Below are positions 59,794-64,000 of a stretch of 64,000 bases of DNA, one piece after another. The number at the start of each line of letters is the position of its first letter. Position 1 is the stretch's first letter. Both the position numbers and the translations under genes were made by a program. This DNA comes from an uncultured Lachnospiraceae bacterium. GTDB taxonomy: Bacteria; Bacillota; Clostridia; Lachnospirales; Lachnospiraceae. The DNA is taken from contig CAJLRL010000010.1 in NCBI GenBank assembly GCA_905209075.1, positions 1 through 64,000 on the forward strand, given 5' to 3'. The notes under the pieces are model-generated. The model saw only the letters and a list, made by a program, of their open reading frames with translations, was not told where the DNA came from and did no database searches.

Positions 59794-60975
59794 ATGAAAA
59801 AATTATATTTTATGGACAGAAATATTTTATTATGGCTATCGGGAAGTACATTGTCTGCATTTGGAGATGTGTTTACATCTACAGCTATTCCTCTAGTTAC
59901 ATTTAATTTGACAAAATCTGCAAGATTCTCAGCGCTGGTTTTGTTATTAGATATTTTGCCGCTTATTATTTTATCGCCACTAATAGGGACTATCGTAGAT
60001 AAGTGTGAGAAAAAAAAGATAATAATCATTTCTAATTTAATATCTGTTCTGATATTAGGTTCGTTTTTGATAATAAATAATAATGAATGGTACTATCTTA
60101 TAGGTAATTCCCTAATAAGTATCAGTGCAAAGTTTTATTCAACTTCGGCAAAAACTATGCTTCCAGATATTGTAAATGATGAAGGTGTTATTACAAGAGT
60201 AAATAGTCTTATATCACTCACATTAAAAATAGCAAGAATTCTTGGAGCTTCACTCGCTGCAATAGTATTAGGACTTTGGGGAACAAAGATACTATTCATG
60301 TTTGATGCCGTAAGTTTTATTATAAATATGTTGTGTGTATTTGGACTTAGATTAGGCTCAGAACAGATAACAGAACATCAAAATATTGAAAAACATCAAT
60401 ATGTTTTTATGGATGCAGTTAAATATTTTTCAAAAGACAACCTATTTTTGATCATGTGCATAGTATATGGTGGTTTATTCTTTTTAGAGGGTCTTATGCA
60501 ATCTCAAATGGTAGTTTTTATAAAGCAGTATTTGTTATTGGATGATATGTATTATGCTTTTTATCAGAATTGCCTGCTTGTAGGAGTGGTAGTGGGGCAG
60601 ATTGTATTGAGCAGATATGAAATGGTGAAAAAAGAGTTTTTTTGGGAAAAAGTTGGAATGGGTTTGATAGTGGCTTCGTTAGTTGGAATTTTTGTGTTTA
60701 AAAATATATGGTTTGGTGTATTATATGGTTTTGGACAGCCTTTGATAGTGACATCATGGTATGGATATTTTTATAAACATACACCGGGAGAACTTAGGGG
60801 ACGCCTGTTAGCATTTACTAATATGTGTTTTGATAGCTTACATTTACTCGCGGTTGTAGTGGTATATTTTATATGTGACTATTTTATGCCGCAGCAAAGT
60901 CTGTTATTTACAGCAATGGTATTGACAATTGTATTATTAGCCACTTCAATAATACGAAAAAATAAAGTTGAGTAA
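59794..60975 (+). CDS. MFS transporter, drug-efflux-like (1 of 3)
   Basis: A 393-residue protein with about twelve membrane helices of the MFS_3/MefA-EntS group: LWLSGSTLSAFGDVFTSTAIPL in helix 1, GTIVDKCEKKKIIIISN as the A-motif loop between helices 2 and 3, and GELRGRLLAFTNM before helix 11. Such proteins export macrolides, siderophores or small drugs. Its AT content is higher than that of the next two MFS genes, so it was probably acquired separately. The start ATG 59794 follows AGGTGGTATTATAAAT; a longer frame from 59749 is rejected. Confidence 0.85.
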   Translation: MKKLYFMDRNILLWLSGSTLSAFGDVFTSTAIPLVTFNLTKSARFSALVLLLDILPLIILSPLIGTIVDKCEKKKIIIISNLISVLILGSFLIINNNEWYYLIGNSLISISAKFYSTSAKTMLPDIVNDEGVITRVNSLISLTLKIARILGASLAAIVLGLWGTKILFMFDAVSFIINMLCVFGLRLGSEQITEHQNIEKHQYVFMDAVKYFSKDNLFLIMCIVYGGLFFLEGLMQSQMVVFIKQYLLLDDMYYAFYQNCLLVGVVVGQIVLSRYEMVKKEFFWEKVGMGLIVASLVGIFVFKNIWFGVLYGFGQPLIVTSWYGYFYKHTPGELRGRLLAFTNMCFDSLHLLAVVVVYFICDYFMPQQSLLFTAMVLTIVLLATSIIRKNKVE

Positions 60976-61014
60976 AAAATATAATAACATTGCATAAAGT
61001 TAATAGAATTTTAC

Positions 61015-61057
61015 AGAGGCAAATTATATCTGAGAAGATGAGATTTGCCTCTTTTTT
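61015..61057 (+). terminator. Terminator of the first MFS gene
   Basis: AGAGGCAAAT pairs with ATTTGCCTCT around an 18-base loop, then T6. Confidence 0.9.
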
Positions 61058-61174
61058 AATTGATCCATTATAACTATAGACTGTTAATATAAATAGTTGT
61101 ATAATTTTATATAAATTTATAAGTTGACTACATTTATAGCTGACACCATTAAAAAGACATAGGAGTTACAGAAA

Positions 61175-62383
61175 ATGTTTAGTAAGACAAAAGATGAATT
61201 AGTTAAATATAGAAAACTTAAATATTACAGGGATATCATGAAGATAAATATCATATTTTTTCTGTTCTTTATGTTGTCCGACAGTATGGAAATTTTCATT
61301 CCGCTGTATTTTAAGAAAAACGGACTTTCAGCAGTGACTTACGGAAGCCTCCAGTCGGTCACAACGATACTGCGTATGGCCGTTATATGGATCATGGCAA
61401 AACCGAAGATGAAAAATAAGCGCAGGATTCTGGAACTGTTTGTAGTAATAAATATGCTGCATTTCGGTTTCTTGTATATGAATGGAAAATTTTTCGCTTT
61501 TTACATCTTTGCGGTATTTATTTTGACGAGGACTGTTGTAAATACGGTGTTAAACCCATATCTGGCGAGGCTTCTGCCGAATGATTTTATGGGGATCGGG
61601 TTTGGGGTAAGAGATGTTTTCTTAAGTGTCGGCTGTGCGGCGGGGCTTTTTATATCGGGTTTTTTGGAGGAAAACCTGCTCTGGTTTTCGATATATATGA
61701 TATTGCTTCTGGCAGTTCTTTTGTTTATAATGATAAATACTAAATTTATAGAGATTGCAAAAGTTGATACAGATGACAGCGAGGATGATGAGGACGCAGA
61801 GAAAACACTCAAAAGCTGGCGGGATATACCAAAACGTATGAAGGTTAATTTTGTGATCATCGTTGCGATCGGCTGTCTGATAGCCTGCGGACTTGAGATA
61901 CATACATATTCGGCAATGATCGGTGAGGATTTCGGCGTAAAAGCGCAGAACATATATAATCTTTATGCTTCATCAGTCATCATAACGGCAGCATTTTCGA
62001 TTGTTGGTGGAATAATAATTGACCGCGTAAACTCAAAGATCATGTATCTGGCATACATTTTAGTGTGTTTTTTAAGCTGCTTTGCGCTAGTTTTCAGGAC
62101 ACCATATGCGTATGCGTTAAGCCTTGTATTTATTGGGATAAAGGGAGTTTTAGACAATGTGGAACAGACCTATTTTTTCAAAGCATATAAGGAATATGAC
62201 ATGGAAAAACTTTACTCGGTAAATACGATCATACAGATGATTCTGGCGATAGTGTCACCGATGGTATTTGGATTTTTATATGACGTAAACTTTAACCTGA
62301 TGCTTATGGCTGGAATTGTATGTCTGGCGGCTGCAATGGTCGTAAGTTTTGGAATAGTAGATATCAATAAACAAAGTGAATAG
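61175..62383 (+). CDS. MFS transporter (2 of 3)
   Basis: A 402-residue major-facilitator protein, about twelve helices, with a long charged cytoplasmic loop in the middle (about residues 190-215, TDDSEDDEDAEKTLKSWRD). It is a different subgroup from its two neighbours: the first helices (FFLFFMLSDSMEIFIPLYFKK split by normal loop) and the loop IMAKPKMKNKRR replace the usual A motif. The substrate is not predictable. ATG 61175 follows AGGAGTTACAGAAA. The 88 bases ending at its stop codon are repeated after the next gene. Confidence 0.85.
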   Translation: MFSKTKDELVKYRKLKYYRDIMKINIIFFLFFMLSDSMEIFIPLYFKKNGLSAVTYGSLQSVTTILRMAVIWIMAKPKMKNKRRILELFVVINMLHFGFLYMNGKFFAFYIFAVFILTRTVVNTVLNPYLARLLPNDFMGIGFGVRDVFLSVGCAAGLFISGFLEENLLWFSIYMILLLAVLLFIMINTKFIEIAKVDTDDSEDDEDAEKTLKSWRDIPKRMKVNFVIIVAIGCLIACGLEIHTYSAMIGEDFGVKAQNIYNLYASSVIITAAFSIVGGIIIDRVNSKIMYLAYILVCFLSCFALVFRTPYAYALSLVFIGIKGVLDNVEQTYFFKAYKEYDMEKLYSVNTIIQMILAIVSPMVFGFLYDVNFNLMLMAGIVCLAAAMVVSFGIVDINKQSE

Positions 62384-62471
62384 AAAATATTTGAACCTTG
62401 GGATTTTTCAAATGTCTGACTTTAGCATAGTGTGATTAGATACTAATTATTGTAACGGAGCATTATATACC

Positions 62472-63680
62472 ATGGATAAAAAGGAAAAAATCTGGAATAA
62501 AAATTACATATTACTTTTGCAGGGGCAGCTTGTCTCAACGATCGGGGATTCGCTGTATTCGATCGCACTTGCTTTTTTCGTGCTAAAACTGACAGGATCT
62601 ACCGCCCTTGTCGGGATGATCATGGGAATAGTTACGATACCGAGGATAATACTTGGACCGTTTGCCGGAACTATTGTTGACAGATATAACCGCAAAATGC
62701 TCATAGTGTGGGCGGATTTTATAAGGGGTATCAGCATAGTGGCAGTATCGTTTTTAGCATACAATGATATGCTCAAAGTCTGGATGCTTATGGCGGTTGC
62801 CGTGATAGATGGAGTCTGCGCTACGTTTTTTAACCCGGCGATGGAGACGGTCATGCCGATGGTCGTGCCGGAGGATAAACTTGTGAAAGCAAATTCGATC
62901 TTTGGAATGGGGCAGTCTGCGGCGGATATAATAGGGCAGACCGCCGGAGGTGCGCTGTATAAGCTGCTTGGAGCGCCGATGATCTTTCTTATAAATGGAA
63001 TATCCTATATTTTTTCGGCGGGAACTGAGACCTTTATTAAAGTGCCTTATGATAAGACTGCGAAACAGGAAAAAAGCATATGGCAGGATATGAAGCAGGG
63101 ACTTGCCTATATTAATAGAAATAAATGGCTGTTCTGGGTGATAGTCATGTCATTTTTTATCAATTTCCTGTTTGGAAATATAAGGGTGCTGCTTATTCCG
63201 TGGTTTACTTACACAGAGGGCTTCGGGGAGGCGCACTATGGCTTTTTAAACGGAGCGTGCAGTGCCGGAATGATAGTGGGTATGCTCATATTGTCTATTG
63301 TGACTATAAAAGACGAGATCAAATATAATGTATACAGGCTGTCGGTATTTGCGTTTATCGGTTTTGTAACACTTGGTGCAGCAGTAAATAAGTTCTGGGC
63401 GGTGGTCGTCTGCTTTATACTGGCATTTATGTTCCAGATAGTTTTTAATATGCTGCTCAACGCTACGGTCATGGTGAATACACCGGAAAATATGCGTGGA
63501 AAAGTTTCTGCGGTCAAACTGACACTCTGTATGGCGGCATCACCGGCGGGAAACTTTATAGGCGGTTTTATCGCGGAAGCTGTAAGTCCGAGGATGGGGA
63601 TAATATACAGTGGCGCGATCGCGTTTGTGATAGCATTTATCATACTATGCAAAAAAGATATCAGACAATTTATGAGCTGA
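62472..63680 (+). CDS. MFS transporter, drug-efflux-like (3 of 3)
   Basis: A 402-residue twelve-helix transporter of the same MFS_3 group as the first: LLLQGQLVSTIGDSLYSIALAF in helix 1, GPFAGTIVDRYNRKMLIVWAD as the A-motif, VIDGVCATFFNPAMETVMPM and ENMRGKVSAVKLTL near the end. Probable role: efflux of small hydrophobic compounds. The GC content is visibly higher than in the 59794 gene. Its TGA is immediately followed by a copy of the 3' end of the preceding MFS gene, so it appears to have been inserted there. ATG 62472 follows AACGGAGCATTATATACC. Confidence 0.87.
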   Translation: MDKKEKIWNKNYILLLQGQLVSTIGDSLYSIALAFFVLKLTGSTALVGMIMGIVTIPRIILGPFAGTIVDRYNRKMLIVWADFIRGISIVAVSFLAYNDMLKVWMLMAVAVIDGVCATFFNPAMETVMPMVVPEDKLVKANSIFGMGQSAADIIGQTAGGALYKLLGAPMIFLINGISYIFSAGTETFIKVPYDKTAKQEKSIWQDMKQGLAYINRNKWLFWVIVMSFFINFLFGNIRVLLIPWFTYTEGFGEAHYGFLNGACSAGMIVGMLILSIVTIKDEIKYNVYRLSVFAFIGFVTLGAAVNKFWAVVVCFILAFMFQIVFNMLLNATVMVNTPENMRGKVSAVKLTLCMAASPAGNFIGGFIAEAVSPRMGIIYSGAIAFVIAFIILCKKDIRQFMS

Positions 63681-63772
63681 ACTACCTGATGCTTATGGTG
63701 GGAATTGTATGTCTGGCGGCTGCAATGGTCGTAAGTTTTGGAATCGTGGATATAAATAAACAAAACAGATAA
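63680..63772 (+). pseudogene. Duplicated 3' end of the 61175 MFS gene
   Basis: These bases encode NYLMLMVGIVCLAAAM.. and ..FGIVDINKQNR followed by TAA, matching the last residues of the 61175 protein. The recognisable homology is 63685-63772 against 62296-62383, 88 bases each with about ten differences, most near the stop codon. No start, so a relic. Confidence 0.92.
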
Positions 63773-63801
63773 AGCATACTTAGCTAAAAATAGTGGAATA
63801 C

Positions 63802-63830
63802 TTGAAAATGTAGCCTGCATATGCTACAAT
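63802..63830 (+). promoter_or_regulatory. Promoter directed at the small-toxin gene (candidate antisense RNA)
   Basis: TTGAAA (63802-63807), 17-base spacer, TACAAT (63825-63830). Transcription would start near 63837 and run rightward against the minus-strand small gene at 63938-64000, through the GTGTC/GACAC and GCCCCTC/GAGGGGC hairpins. Confidence 0.65.
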
Positions 63831-63871
63831 AGCGATAGCTAAGAAAAGATATGAGTGTCATGTAGACACAA

Positions 63872-63907
63872 AAATGCCCCTCAGTAGCAGCCACTACGGA
63901 GGGGCTT
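63872..63907 (-). terminator. Terminator of the minus-strand small gene
   Basis: On the minus strand, GCCCCTCCGTAGT pairs with ACTGAGGGGC and is followed by ATTTTTG. It lies 31 bases after the stop codon of the small gene. Confidence 0.75.
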
Positions 63908-63937
63908 CTCATTTTGAACGGTTGAGAATCCGTCAGG

Positions 63938-64000
63938 TTAGTTGCCGCTATCGTCCCCGTCTAACCATTTGCAAATATAGTAGCCAACTATACTTGCCAG
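63938..64000 (-). CDS. Small membrane peptide, putative type I toxin (partial)
   Basis: The last 20 codons before a TAA at 63940-63938 read LASIVGYYICKWLDGDDSGN; the start lies beyond the window. A short hydrophobic segment followed by a K-W-L-D and an acidic tail is the pattern of the tiny 'holin-like toxin' peptides common in Lachnospiraceae and related to type I toxins. The opposing promoter 105 bases downstream and the terminator between them support a toxin/antisense-RNA arrangement. The full length must be read from the adjoining sequence. Confidence 0.6.
   Translation of the reverse strand: MASIVGYYICKWLDGDDSGN

Overview
The window is a 64 kb piece of a low-GC Firmicutes chromosome. 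It is most likely a flagellated member of the Lachnospiraceae (Lachnospira/Roseburia/Agathobacter-like); this is an inference from gene content, not a database match. Supporting observations are AT-rich DNA with AGGAGG ribosome sites and vegetative promoters of TTGACA-N17-TATAAT type, a yaaO/yaaR/holB/ricT/rsmI block, the rpsF-ssb-rpsR operon, csrA beside flagellin, many plant-polysaccharide enzymes (GH13, GH51, a GH36 remnant), and an F-type ATP synthase whose c subunit carries the Na+ ligand pattern.

Layout. 1-1 kb: end of aguA plus aguB (putrescine synthesis). 1-1.9 kb: gene graveyard (MATE and amidohydrolase remnants). 1.9-9.6 kb: GH13 amylase, a membrane/coiled-coil protein, pepT, tRNA-Lys, a TPR protein, trmB, dacF. 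9.6-11.1 kb: an AbiE-like two-gene toxin-antitoxin locus with its own inverted-repeat operator. 11.1-17.9 kb: decarboxylase-gmk-yaaR-holB-ricT-trmN6-rsmI, interrupted by a 159-nt palindromic element. 17.9-22.6 kb: DUF885 lipoprotein, ktrA, sir2, DUF951, rpsF-ssb-rpsR. 22.7-25.7 kb: a GH36 remnant, an XRE regulator facing a csrA-like gene across an array of repeated operator-like motifs, then flagellin with a leader that looks like a CsrA target.

25.7-33.8 kb is the accessory heart of the window. A metallophosphoesterase with a small partner, then an AAA/STAND-like ATPase overlapping a DpnII/MboI-like PD-(D/E)XK nuclease, then a broken Rpn-family nuclease and a coiled-coil protein, lie between flagellin and an AEC transporter. 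Flagellin 3' ends and AEC 3' ends recur as remnants between these cassettes, which suggests a repeated-flank slot in which defence-like cassettes are swapped.

33.9-43.2 kb: nfeD-SPFH, gdpP-rplI-dnaB, a MerR regulator, a short ferredoxin gene, tsaC, a catalytically dead LMW-phosphatase homologue, upp and a dCMP deaminase. 43.3-50.5 kb: complete ATP synthase operon from a promoter that would give a nearly leaderless message. 50.6-57.5 kb: an unknown membrane coiled-coil protein, GH51 arabinofuranosidase, asnB and an NhaC antiporter. 57.5-64 kb: a large TPR/HTH regulator, a REP-like hairpin, three MFS transporters (the third followed by a copy of the second one's 3' end), and at the edge a tiny membrane peptide gene with an opposing promoter, resembling a type I toxin-antitoxin pair.
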